Below are positions 16,144 through 23,764 of a stretch of DNA of 64,000 nt, one piece after another. The notes beneath the pieces are model-generated. The model worked only from the letters and a program-made list of their open reading frames with translations. It was not told the DNA's origin and ran no database searches. The DNA comes from Allofournierella sp. (GTDB lineage Bacteria; Bacillota; Clostridia; Oscillospirales; Ruminococcaceae): assembly GCA_020025635.1 (NCBI GenBank), contig JAHHRU010000002.1, positions 136,827 to 200,826 on the forward strand. The letters are read 5' to 3'. Both the position numbers and the translations under genes were made by a program. Every line of letters begins with the position of its first letter. Position 1 is the stretch's first letter.

Positions 16144-17907
16144 GTGAACGAAATGAAAGAAAACTACCGCAATTACAACCCCCGCCAGGCTGCCCTGGAC
16201 GAGGCCCGCACCCTGCTTACCGCAGCCGCAAAGGCTGCCATGGAGGCCGGCGACCTGCCCGAAACCGAGCTGCCCGACTTCATTGTGGAGATCCCCGCTG
16301 ACGTGAAGAACGGTGACGTGGCCTCCAACCTGGCCATGGCCGGTGCCCGTGCCTTCCACAAGGCCCCCCGCCAGATCGCGGATGCCCTGGTGGCCCATCT
16401 GCCCAGCCTGGATGATACCGCTTTCTCCAAGATCGAGATCGCCGGCCCCGGCTTTATCAATCTGTTCTTTGCTCCCGCCTGGTTCTCTCATGTTGTGGCC
16501 GGCGCTACCGTGAACCCGGAATTCGGCCGCACCGATTTCGGCAAGGGCGAAAAGATCAACGTGGAGTTCGTTTCCGCCAACCCCACCGGCCCCATGCACC
16601 TGGGCAACGCCCGCGGCGGCGCTTTGGGCGACTGCCTGGCCGCTGTGATGGACTGGGCCGGTTATGACGTGACCCGTGAGTTCTATGTGAACGATGCCGG
16701 CAACCAGATCCAGAAGTTCGGCCGCAGCCTGTCTGCCCGTTATCTGCAGATCTTCAAGGGTGAAGATGCTGTCGAGTTCCCTGCGGACGGCTACCAGGGT
16801 GAGGACATCAAGGTCCTGGCCCGTGAATTTGCCGATATCCATGGCGATGTTTTTGTGGATTCTGAGGAAGAGGTCCGCAAGCAGGCCCTGATCGACTATG
16901 GTCTGCCCAAGAACGTGGAAGGCCTTGAGCGGGACCTGGGCAAGTACCGCATCACCTATGACGTGTGGTTCCGTGAAAGCGTTTTGCATGAGTCCGGTGC
17001 GGTCCAGGCTGTCATCGACAAGCTGCTGGCCACCGGTGCCTGCTACAAGGCTGAGGATGGCGCCATCATGTACAAGAGCGCCCAGTACAGCGAAAAGTAC
17101 GGTACTGCCAACAAGCGCAAGGACGAGAACGAGGCCAAGGACGAAGTTCTGGTGCGTGCCAACGGCATCCCCACCTATTTTGCGGCCGACATTGCTTACC
17201 ACTACAACAAGCTGGCCGTTCGCGGCTTTGACCGTGCCATCGACATCTGGGGTGCTGACCACCACGGTCACGTTGCCCGCATGAAGGGTGCCATGGATGC
17301 GGTGGGCCTGGACGGCAGCAAGCTGGATGTGATCCTGATGCAGCTGGTCAAGCTGATGAAGGACGGCCAGCAGGTCATTATGAGCAAGCGCACCGGCAAG
17401 GCCATCACCCTGACCGACCTGCTGGACGAGGTGCCCATCGATTCCGCCCGCTTCTTCTTCAACCTGCGTGAGGCAGGCAGCCAGATGGACTTTGACCTGG
17501 ATCTGGCCGTTAAGGAAGACAGTGAGAACCCGGTATACTATGTTCAGTACGCCCACGCCCGCATCTGCTCCATTTTGAAAAAGCTGGCAGAGGATGGCGT
17601 TGAGTATCAGGGTGCCCAGGCATGGGCCGGCGTTTCCTTCGCCGAGCCTGCCGAGCTGGATCTGGTGCGTGCCATCAGCGCCTTCCCCGCCGAGATCGTT
17701 CTGTCCTCTCAGAAGTACGATCCCGCCCGCATCACCCGCTATGTGATCGACCTGGCCGGCGCTTTCCACAAGTTCTACAACGCCTGCCGCATCCGTGAGG
17801 CCGAGCCTGCCGTGCAGCAGTCCCGCATGGCCCTGTGCCTTGCTGTAAAGCAGGTCATTGCCAACGTGCTGACCATGTTCAAGGTTTCCGTGCCCGAAAC
17901 CATGTGA
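16144..17907 (+). CDS. argS: Arginyl-tRNA synthetase
   Basis: 587 aa. It has the N-terminal Add1 domain, class I HIGH motif as P-T-G-P-M-H-L-G-N-A-R-G-G near residue 140, and an MSKRTG segment in place of KMSKS, as is common in ArgRS. The C-terminal DALR anticodon domain begins near residue 465. The GTG at 16144 sits 9 bases after AAGGAAG; an ATG three codons later is too far from that site. Codon use is markedly more biased than in neighbouring genes, as expected for high expression. Confidence 0.95.
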   Translation: MNEMKENYRNYNPRQAALDEARTLLTAAAKAAMEAGDLPETELPDFIVEIPADVKNGDVASNLAMAGARAFHKAPRQIADALVAHLPSLDDTAFSKIEIAGPGFINLFFAPAWFSHVVAGATVNPEFGRTDFGKGEKINVEFVSANPTGPMHLGNARGGALGDCLAAVMDWAGYDVTREFYVNDAGNQIQKFGRSLSARYLQIFKGEDAVEFPADGYQGEDIKVLAREFADIHGDVFVDSEEEVRKQALIDYGLPKNVEGLERDLGKYRITYDVWFRESVLHESGAVQAVIDKLLATGACYKAEDGAIMYKSAQYSEKYGTANKRKDENEAKDEVLVRANGIPTYFAADIAYHYNKLAVRGFDRAIDIWGADHHGHVARMKGAMDAVGLDGSKLDVILMQLVKLMKDGQQVIMSKRTGKAITLTDLLDEVPIDSARFFFNLREAGSQMDFDLDLAVKEDSENPVYYVQYAHARICSILKKLAEDGVEYQGAQAWAGVSFAEPAELDLVRAISAFPAEIVLSSQKYDPARITRYVIDLAGAFHKFYNACRIREAEPAVQQSRMALCLAVKQVIANVLTMFKVSVPETM

Positions 17908-17913
17908 TTTTTT

Positions 17914-17957
17914 CAAAACCCGCCGGGGCCGCTTTTTAAAAAGGCGGCCCCGTTTTT
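17914..17957 (+). terminator. Terminator of argS
   Basis: GGGGCCGC and GCGGCCCC pair around a short A/T loop and are followed by GTTTTTTT. Confidence 0.8.
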
Positions 17958-17962
17958 TTCAC

Positions 17963-18015
17963 GCAAGAAGCCCCGGCAGCTCCTTTTTAAGGATGGCTGC
18001 CGGGGCTTTTTGCAG
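17963..18015. terminator. Convergent terminator between argS and the PTS operon
   Basis: AAGCCCCGGCAGC (17968-17980) and GCTGCCGGGGCTT (17996-18008) are perfect arms, with T runs on both outer sides. A further GTCCGCCGTCC/GGACGGCGGAT hairpin at about 18044-18075 lies next to the EIICB stop and serves the minus strand. Confidence 0.75.
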
Positions 18016-18086
18016 TTTTTTCTTGGGAGCAAAAAACGAGAAAAGTCCGCCGTCCCGTGGGCCTGGACGGCGGATCTTATCATTTC

Positions 18087-19583
18087 TTATTTGCAGAGCT
18101 TCTTGAACTCGTCAGCAACAAACTGGACCTTGGGTCCGATAACGACCTGCACGCTGTACTTGCCCGGGCGGATCACGCCTGCGCAGCCAGAGCTCTTGAT
18201 CTTCTTTTCATCCACTGCGTAGCGGTCCTTGACCTCCAGGCGCAGGCGGGTGATGCAGTTATCGATGGAAGCAATGTTGTCCTTGCCGCCCAGGCCTTCC
18301 AGGATGATGGAAGCCATTGCGGTGTAATCGTTGCTGCCCAGCTCAATGTTCATCTCAGCCTCCTGGTCGTCTTCACGGCCGGGGGTCTTCAGGTTAAACT
18401 TCTTGATGGCGAACAGGAACACCAGGTAGAATACAAGACCGGTGACCAGGCCAATGGGAAGCAGCAGCCAGCTGCTGCGTGCAGCAGGCAGGAAGGAGGA
18501 GAAGAAGGCGTCGGTCAGGCCTGCGGAGAAGCAGAAGCCTGCGCGGTAGCCCAGCGCAATGGTGATGGTTGCAAAGATGCCGTACAGCAGAGCATAAACA
18601 ACATACAGGGGGAATGCCAGGAACATGAATGCGAACTCGAAGGGCTCGGTAACGCCGCAGAGCAGAGCGCAGATGGCGGCGGAGCCGATGATGCCGATGG
18701 TGGCCTTGCGCTTCTTGGTCTTTGCGGTCTGGATCATGGCCAGGGCAGCACCGGGGATACCGAACATCATGCAGGGGAAGAAGCCGGACATGTACATACC
18801 AACGGACCAGTCGATGACGGTGCCGTTTTCCATAACGCCGCCCTGCTCCAAAGCGCCCCAGTAAGCGGTCAGGTCGCCCATGCCGATGGTATCAAACCAG
18901 AACACGTTGTTCAAAGCGTGGTGCAGGCCGGTGGGGATCAGCAGACGGTTCAGGAATGCGTAAACGCCAACACCTGCAACGCCCATGCTCTTGATGCCGT
19001 TGCCGATGGCAACCAGGCCGCTGAACACAATGGGCCATGCGAACAGCAGAACAGCTGCAACTACCACAGACAGAACGCCGGTGACCAGAGCAACGGAACG
19101 CTTGCCGGAGAAGAATGCCAGCACGTCGGGCATCTTGGTGTCCTTGAACTTATTGTAGCAGGCACCGCCGATGATGCCGCACAGGATACCGATGAAGGGG
19201 TTTTCGATCTTGGCAAAAGCCACGGCCTTGATGGGATTTTCCATCATGGCGGGAGCGATAACAGTCACCACAGCCGGGTTCAGCAGCTTGGTGACCATCA
19301 GCCAGGAAACCAGGCCGGCCAAAGCGCCGGTGCCGTCGTTTTCCTTGGAAAGACCGACCGCAACACCCACGGCAAACAAAAGTGCCATGTTGTCGATCAG
19401 AGCACCGCCGGCCTTGATCAGGAAGAAGCCGATCACATACAAAGCGCCGGAGGTGGGAGCATCAGGCACACCCATGGCGCCGGGAGCCATCGCATAGCCA
19501 ATGCCCATCAGGATACCACAGATGGGAAGAATCGCGACCGGAAGGAACAAAGCCTTGCCCAGTCTCTGCAACTGTTTCATCAT
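18087..19583 (-). CDS. PTS EIICB, N-acetylglucosamine/glucose type
   Basis: 498 aa. The EIIC domain (residues 1 to about 400) has the NagE-like segments PTGLHHALNNVFWF and GVTEPFEFAFMFLA. A linker (KFNLKTPGRE) follows, then an EIIB domain with the phospho-cysteine in IASIDNCITRLRLEV. There is no EIIA part; the free EIIA gene is three genes upstream. It imports and phosphorylates an amino sugar or glucose. It is the last gene of the PTS operon; NagE versus PtsG specificity is inferred from wording of motifs only. Confidence 0.85.
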   Translation of the reverse strand: MMKQLQRLGKALFLPVAILPICGILMGIGYAMAPGAMGVPDAPTSGALYVIGFFLIKAGGALIDNMALLFAVGVAVGLSKENDGTGALAGLVSWLMVTKLLNPAVVTVIAPAMMENPIKAVAFAKIENPFIGILCGIIGGACYNKFKDTKMPDVLAFFSGKRSVALVTGVLSVVVAAVLLFAWPIVFSGLVAIGNGIKSMGVAGVGVYAFLNRLLIPTGLHHALNNVFWFDTIGMGDLTAYWGALEQGGVMENGTVIDWSVGMYMSGFFPCMMFGIPGAALAMIQTAKTKKRKATIGIIGSAAICALLCGVTEPFEFAFMFLAFPLYVVYALLYGIFATITIALGYRAGFCFSAGLTDAFFSSFLPAARSSWLLLPIGLVTGLVFYLVFLFAIKKFNLKTPGREDDQEAEMNIELGSNDYTAMASIILEGLGGKDNIASIDNCITRLRLEVKDRYAVDEKKIKSSGCAGVIRPGKYSVQVVIGPKVQFVADEFKKLCK

Positions 19584-19666
19584 AAGAGTAAAGTCCTCCT
19601 TTTATACACCCAATCTAACTTATGAAGGGTCACCGGCCCACGGCGGCCCAAAACACCTTGTTTGTT

Positions 19667-19924
19667 TTACAGGTTCTCTTTTACAAATGCTTCCAGCTCG
19701 GCGGCTGCCTTTTCCTCGTCGGCACCGGTGCAGGAAACGGTGATCTCCTGGCCCTTTTTTGCGGCCAGGCGCATCACGCCCATGATGCGCTTTGCATCCA
19801 CGGTGCTGCCGTTTGCGGTCAGCTTCACGTCACAGGCATAGCCTGCGGCAGCCTTTACCAGCTGGCCTGCGGGACGGGCATGCAGGCCCAGCTCATCGCA
19901 GATCACATACTTGAATTCTTTCAT
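19667..19924 (-). CDS. ptsH: Phosphocarrier protein HPr
   Basis: 85 aa. Active-site His15 is present in GLHARPAG. Position 46, the regulatory serine phosphorylated by HPr kinase in Firmicutes, is Arg (DAKRIMGVM instead of AKSIMGVM). Phosphotransfer is thus expected to be intact, but Ser46-based catabolite repression cannot work through this protein. The start overlaps the ptsI stop as ATGA, an inverted order compared with the usual ptsH-ptsI. Confidence 0.93.
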   Translation of the reverse strand: MKEFKYVICDELGLHARPAGQLVKAAAGYACDVKLTANGSTVDAKRIMGVMRLAAKKGQEITVSCTGADEEKAAAELEAFVKENL

Positions 19925-21543
19925 TGGGGACAAACCTCGCTTTCGCAAATTATCTTACGGAGTTCCAAAACGCGGCCGGGCGAAACCGAAAGTTCGTCGT
20001 AGCCCATTTTGATAAACTCTTCTGTCAGGGTAGGATCGGCACCCAGCTCGCCGCAGATGCCGCACCAGATGCCGGCCTGCCGGGCACTGGCCGCGATCAT
20101 GGAAAGCAGCGCCAGAACGGCGGGATGATGGGCATCATAGAACCGGTCCAGCTTTGCGTTCTGCCGGTCGATGGCCAGCGTGTACTGGGTCAGGTCGTTG
20201 GTGCCCACGCTGAAAAAGTCCACTTCCTTTGCCAGCTCCCGGCTCGCAAGGGCCGCCGCCGGGGTTTCCACCATGATGCCCAGCTCGGCCTCGCCGAAGG
20301 GGATGCCCTCCGCCGCCAGCTCCCGGCGGATCTTTTCGCAGAACGCCTTGATTTCCCGCACCTCCCACAGAGAGGTGATCATGGGGAACATCACGCTCAC
20401 CCTGCCGTAAGCGGCGGCACGGTAGATGGCCCGCATCTGGGGGCGGAAGATCTCGTCTTTATCCAGGCAGATGCGGATGCCCCGGTAGCCCAGGGCGGGA
20501 TTTTCCTCGGCATCCAGGCCGAAGTAATCCACCTTTTTATCAGCGCCGATGTCCAGGGTGCGGATGACCACCCTGCGGCCCTGCATCCCTTCCACAACGG
20601 TGCGGTAAGCCTCGAAAAGCTCCTCTTCGGTGGGCGCTGTATCCCGGCCCAGATAGAGGAATTCGCTTCGCAGAAGGCCGATGCCCTCCGCATCGCCGGC
20701 AAGGACAGCCTTTACATCTTCGGGGCTGCCGATGTTGGCATACAGATTGATTTTACGGCCGGTTTTGGTCACGCTGGGCCTGCCCCGGTAGGCTTCCAGC
20801 TGCCGGCGGCTCTGGGCGGCCTTTTGCTGTTTTTCCTGCATGGCCGCCAGGGTCGCTTCATCCGGCTCCACATAATAGGTGCCGTCAAAGCCGTCCACCA
20901 CCATGAGCTTTCCGTCCAGCTGCGCATCCAGGGAAATATCCGTCTGCACGAGAGAGGGGATGTTCATGATGCGGGCCAGGATGGCGGTGTGACTGTTGGA
21001 AGAGCCCTGGCGGGTGACGAATGCCAGGATCTTATCCTTGGGCAGCTGCACCGTCTCACTGGGGGTCAGGTCCTCGGCCACCAGGATGCCGGGCTGCTCC
21101 ATGACAAGGCCGCCCTGATCGCCGCACAGGATCTTCACGATCCGGCTGGAAACATCCTTCACATCCACGGCACGGGCCTTCATGTACTCATCGTCCATGG
21201 CAGCAAATGCGGCCGAGAAAAATTCGCCGCTGTCCTGCGCCGCCTGGGCGGCACCTGCGCCGTCCTTGATCATATCGGCCACGCTCTCCAGATAGTCCAG
21301 ATCGTCCAGCATCATCATCTGAACGTCGATGATCATGGCCTGTTCTTCACCGATCTCTTGTTTTGTTTTCTCAAACAGCTGCTGCAGCTGCCGGCGGGCC
21401 GTTTCCTTTGCCTCGTCGAACTTCTGCTGCTCTTTTCCGGCATCCCCGCAGGAAGCCGGAAGCTCACTGCACTGCTTGTGGTAGACGTATGCACGCCCGA
21501 TGGCGACCCCGGAATATGCAGGCCGCCCTGTACCCTTCAACAT
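19921..21543 (-). CDS. ptsI: PTS enzyme I (phosphoenolpyruvate-protein phosphotransferase)
   Basis: 540 aa. The N-terminal phospho-His is in GSSNSHTAILARIMNIPS near residue 190. The PEP-binding barrel carries GLLRSEFLYLGRD, the MVETPAA segment and the active Cys in CGICGELGADP. It autophosphorylates with PEP and passes phosphate to HPr. It lies between the EIIA gene and ptsH in one operon. Confidence 0.95.
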   Translation of the reverse strand: MLKGTGRPAYSGVAIGRAYVYHKQCSELPASCGDAGKEQQKFDEAKETARRQLQQLFEKTKQEIGEEQAMIIDVQMMMLDDLDYLESVADMIKDGAGAAQAAQDSGEFFSAAFAAMDDEYMKARAVDVKDVSSRIVKILCGDQGGLVMEQPGILVAEDLTPSETVQLPKDKILAFVTRQGSSNSHTAILARIMNIPSLVQTDISLDAQLDGKLMVVDGFDGTYYVEPDEATLAAMQEKQQKAAQSRRQLEAYRGRPSVTKTGRKINLYANIGSPEDVKAVLAGDAEGIGLLRSEFLYLGRDTAPTEEELFEAYRTVVEGMQGRRVVIRTLDIGADKKVDYFGLDAEENPALGYRGIRICLDKDEIFRPQMRAIYRAAAYGRVSVMFPMITSLWEVREIKAFCEKIRRELAAEGIPFGEAELGIMVETPAAALASRELAKEVDFFSVGTNDLTQYTLAIDRQNAKLDRFYDAHHPAVLALLSMIAASARQAGIWCGICGELGADPTLTEEFIKMGYDELSVSPGRVLELRKIICESEVCPQ

Positions 21544-21568
21544 GGTCTTTGGCTCCTTTCGGCCGCTG

Positions 21569-22054
21569 TCACTCTTTCAGGCCCATTACCTTTTCGCCTG
21601 CGGTCACATTTTTATCCACATAAAGGTTGATCTCGCCGTATTTGTCGGTATTGCAGATCACCATGGGGGTGATCACATCATAGCCCTCGGCGGCAATGGC
21701 CTCACGGTCAAACTCGATCAGCAGCTGACCGGCCGAAACATGGTCACCGCTCTTTGCGTGAACGGTGAAATGCTTGCCCTTCAGATTAACGGTGTCCAGG
21801 CCCACATGGATAAGGATCTCGGCGCCGCTGTCGGCATTGAGGCTCACAGCATGGCCGGTATCAAACATCAGGTCTACGGTGGCATCACAGGGGGCAACGA
21901 TCTGATTGCCGGTGGGACGCACTGCAATGCCCTTGCCCAGGATCTCTTCGCCAAAGGTGGGGTCACTCACCTCTTTTACAGAAACGGCATAGCCCTCCAC
22001 CGGAGCCCCCAGCTCCAGTTCGGAACCGCTGAACAGATTTTTGAAAAATCCCAT
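21569..22054 (-). CDS. crr: PTS glucose-type EIIA
   Basis: 161 aa. The domain begins LGAPVEGYAV. It has the VAPCDATV segment and the phospho-His in EILIHVGLDTVNLKG near residue 91, with a second conserved His in the HAKSGDHV stretch. It takes phosphate from HPr and hands it to the EIIB of the EIICB gene downstream. It is a free-standing EIIA, as in Crr. Confidence 0.92.
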   Translation of the reverse strand: MGFFKNLFSGSELELGAPVEGYAVSVKEVSDPTFGEEILGKGIAVRPTGNQIVAPCDATVDLMFDTGHAVSLNADSGAEILIHVGLDTVNLKGKHFTVHAKSGDHVSAGQLLIEFDREAIAAEGYDVITPMVICNTDKYGEINLYVDKNVTAGEKVMGLKE

Positions 22055-22090
22055 TTTATAAACCCTCTTTCGCGTTTTTCGCTTCTCTTT

Positions 22091-22936
22091 TTACAGATCT
22101 GTTTTTGTATTTCCAACGACCCGGCGGATGTTCACCGCCAGATAGGCCTTGGTTTCTTCGCTGACCGGCTGCTGACTCTGTTTTTCCAGATATTCCGCCA
22201 CCAGTGCGGCGCAGGCATACTCTTTGGGGTAAGCCATGCGCGCCGCTTCCACCAGCTCCGGTGCCTGACAATCCTTCTCCTGGCCGTTGAACACCCGGAT
22301 GACCAGGAATTTGAGATTGACGGTAAATTCATCAAAATAGGTGGAGTCTTCCTCAAGCGAAATCTCCTGAGACTGGCGCAGGATCTCCAGGATATCGTGC
22401 AGCGCCTGGATGATGTGGACCGTCTCGCTGAGGGAATTGTCGGTTTCGGCATTTACCAAATGAAGCGCAATGCTGGCCGCCTCGTCTTCCGGGAAGGGAA
22501 CTCCGGTGACCTTTTTGAGCATTTCAATGGCGTATTTTCCAACCGCAAATTCTCTGGGGTAAAAGGTCCGCACCTCGGTGAGCAGAGCGTTCTGAAAAAC
22601 GATTCCCTGCTGGATGCGGCTGATGGCAAAATTGATATGATCGGTAAGGGTGAGGTAAATGCTGGGGTTCAGGATCTTGCTCAGGTTTTCGCCCGCATAG
22701 GCAATGATGCGGCTGCAAAGCTCGATCTGCTCTTCGGAAATGCTGGAAAACAGGGCTTTGAGCCGTTCTGTTTCGCTTTCGCTTTCCAGATGAAAGATCT
22801 TCTCCACCTTGTCCTGTGCAAGCTCCATGCCCGGACGGGAAGCAAAGCCCAGGCCCTTTCCCATCGCTACCGATTCCCTGCCGGTCTCATCCTGGCAGCT
22901 CACCACATTGTTGTTGATAACCTTCAGAATTTTCAT
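22091..22936 (-). CDS. licT: LicT/BglG-family transcription antiterminator, PRD2 histidines replaced
   Basis: 281 aa. The RNA-binding CAT domain (residues 1-55, MKILKVINNNVVSC) is followed by PRD1 and PRD2. Lengths align with Bacillus LicT without gaps at the key sites. His100 (LTDHINFA) and His159 (ALHLVNAE) of PRD1 are kept. The two PRD2 sites, His207 and His269 in LicT, are Asn207 (FTVNLKF) and Asn269 (YLAVNIRRVV). It presumably binds the RAT at 23021-23050 on its own leader and prevents termination when the PTS sugar is present. Confidence 0.9.
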   Translation of the reverse strand: MKILKVINNNVVSCQDETGRESVAMGKGLGFASRPGMELAQDKVEKIFHLESESETERLKALFSSISEEQIELCSRIIAYAGENLSKILNPSIYLTLTDHINFAISRIQQGIVFQNALLTEVRTFYPREFAVGKYAIEMLKKVTGVPFPEDEAASIALHLVNAETDNSLSETVHIIQALHDILEILRQSQEISLEEDSTYFDEFTVNLKFLVIRVFNGQEKDCQAPELVEAARMAYPKEYACAALVAEYLEKQSQQPVSEETKAYLAVNIRRVVGNTKTDL

Positions 22937-22976
22937 GCCCTGCCCCCTGCCATCCTTTCACTGTATAAAAACAAAA

Positions 22977-23027
22977 AAACCAAATTTTGCTCGACAAACA
23001 AACGGGTGTCTGAGCAAAATTTGGTTT
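22977..23027 (-). terminator. Leader terminator of the licT-PTS operon
   Basis: Read on the minus strand, a perfect 16-bp inverted repeat (23027-23012 with 22992-22977) with a 19-base loop is followed by TTTTGTTTTT. Its left arm overlaps the 3' half of the RAT, so the two structures exclude each other. Confidence 0.9.
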
Positions 23028-23050
23028 TGCCTGCCAAACAGTAACAATCC
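23021..23050 (-). promoter_or_regulatory. Ribonucleic antiterminator (RAT) site
   Basis: The minus strand reads GGATTGTTACTG, a TTTG spacer, then GGCAGGCAAAACC. This matches the LicT/SacT RAT consensus almost base for base. It lies between the promoter and licT and overlaps the terminator, so LicT autoregulates the whole licT-crr-ptsI-ptsH-EIICB operon. Confidence 0.92.
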
Positions 23051-23103
23051 AAATTTCTACCGAAATTCTTTTTTGATGGGGCGTTCATGCCGCCTTTAAC
23101 CTG

Positions 23104-23132
23104 AGTATATAAGCCTGTTCATAATTTGTCAA
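23104..23132 (-). promoter_or_regulatory. Promoter of the licT-PTS operon
   Basis: Minus strand TTGACA (23132-23127) and TATACT (23109-23104) are 17 bases apart, about 55 bases before the RAT. It is a strong sigma-A promoter, consistent with control by antitermination rather than initiation. Confidence 0.85.
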
Positions 23133-23554
23133 TAAATAATCGATCCACTTTCAAAACTTCTACAAAACACCCAATAAGTGTCCGTTTTCCTTATGTAGAA
23201 TGCCGGGATATTTTGGGAAATGCCCCGGTTTTTGCCGGCGTTTTTCCGCAAATTAATGCAGTAACCCTCAAAAAAACATTGTTTTTGTCCAAAAACAGCT
23301 CGTTTGAAGCCGGACTCTTCCGGTTTCTTTTTTTAAAGAAGAGAAGCTTTCCGTGTTTCAAAAAAGCCCGCCTTCCCCGGAAGCATCCTCAAAAATCTCG
23401 GTCTTTTGGCATGGCTCTGTGCTTTTGCCCTGCGCTGTGCGGCTGCTTTTCATGCCGGCTTCAAGTTTTGAAACTGTACTCTCTGCAAGGACATTTTCCC
23501 CTGTTTCAAACGCCTGCCCTCTTACATCATATACTGTACCACGGGCCATCCTTT
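23133..23554. other. Intergenic stretch without a recognised gene
   Basis: The frames open here on the plus strand have no ribosome site, no recognisable family and unnatural composition (Phe/Ser/Leu/Cys-rich). A T-rich stretch with GTTTTTGTCC-type sequence is present but no clear hairpin. I see no gene between the PTS promoter and the candidate small RNA. Confidence 0.5.
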
Positions 23555-23555
23555 T

Positions 23556-23647
23556 TCAGCAAAAAGCCCCTTCTGCCGGATGCTTAAAAAGCGGCAGAAG
23601 AGGCATATATGATCTTCTCTTTGGTGGGGTGCTTTATGCACTCCAGC
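23556..23647 (-). ncRNA. Candidate small RNA (about 90 nt) with own promoter and terminator
   Basis: Minus strand TTGAAA (23683-23678) and TATACT (23659-23654), 18 bases apart, would start transcription near 23647. The transcript would carry a GGAGTGC/GCACCCC hairpin and end in a strong stem (23604-23592 with 23578-23566, one mismatch) followed by TTTTT. No ORF with a ribosome site fits inside. It is divergent from the large RNA locus that starts about 120 bases away. Confidence 0.5.
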
Positions 23648-23751
23648 ATTTCCAGTATAACATAAAACCGGCCCTTGTTTCAATACAACATTTACACAAG
23701 CTTTGCATCATAAGTCTATTGCTTTTGTCAATATACAAGGGGCTTTTTCTG

Positions 23752-23762
23752 TGTTATATTAT
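23752..23762 (+). promoter_or_regulatory. Extended -10 promoter of the large noncoding locus
   Basis: TGTTATATT (TGn followed by TATATT at 23755-23760) forms an extended -10 element; an overlapping TATTAT lies two bases on. A TTGTCA at 23725 is too far away for a normal spacer. Start of transcription would be near 23766. Confidence 0.5.
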
Positions 23763-23764
23763 AG

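Noticed and set aside
15589..17916. 775-aa open frame on the minus strand
   Set aside because: It is the shadow of argS (HIGH-type motif and full-length family match on the plus strand). Strong third-position G/C bias of a highly expressed gene keeps the opposite frame open.
19924..21630. 568-aa plus-strand frame over ptsI and 522-aa frame at 18057-19625
   Set aside because: Both lie opposite genes with complete PTS motifs. Their His/Gln/Gly-rich translations match no protein type.
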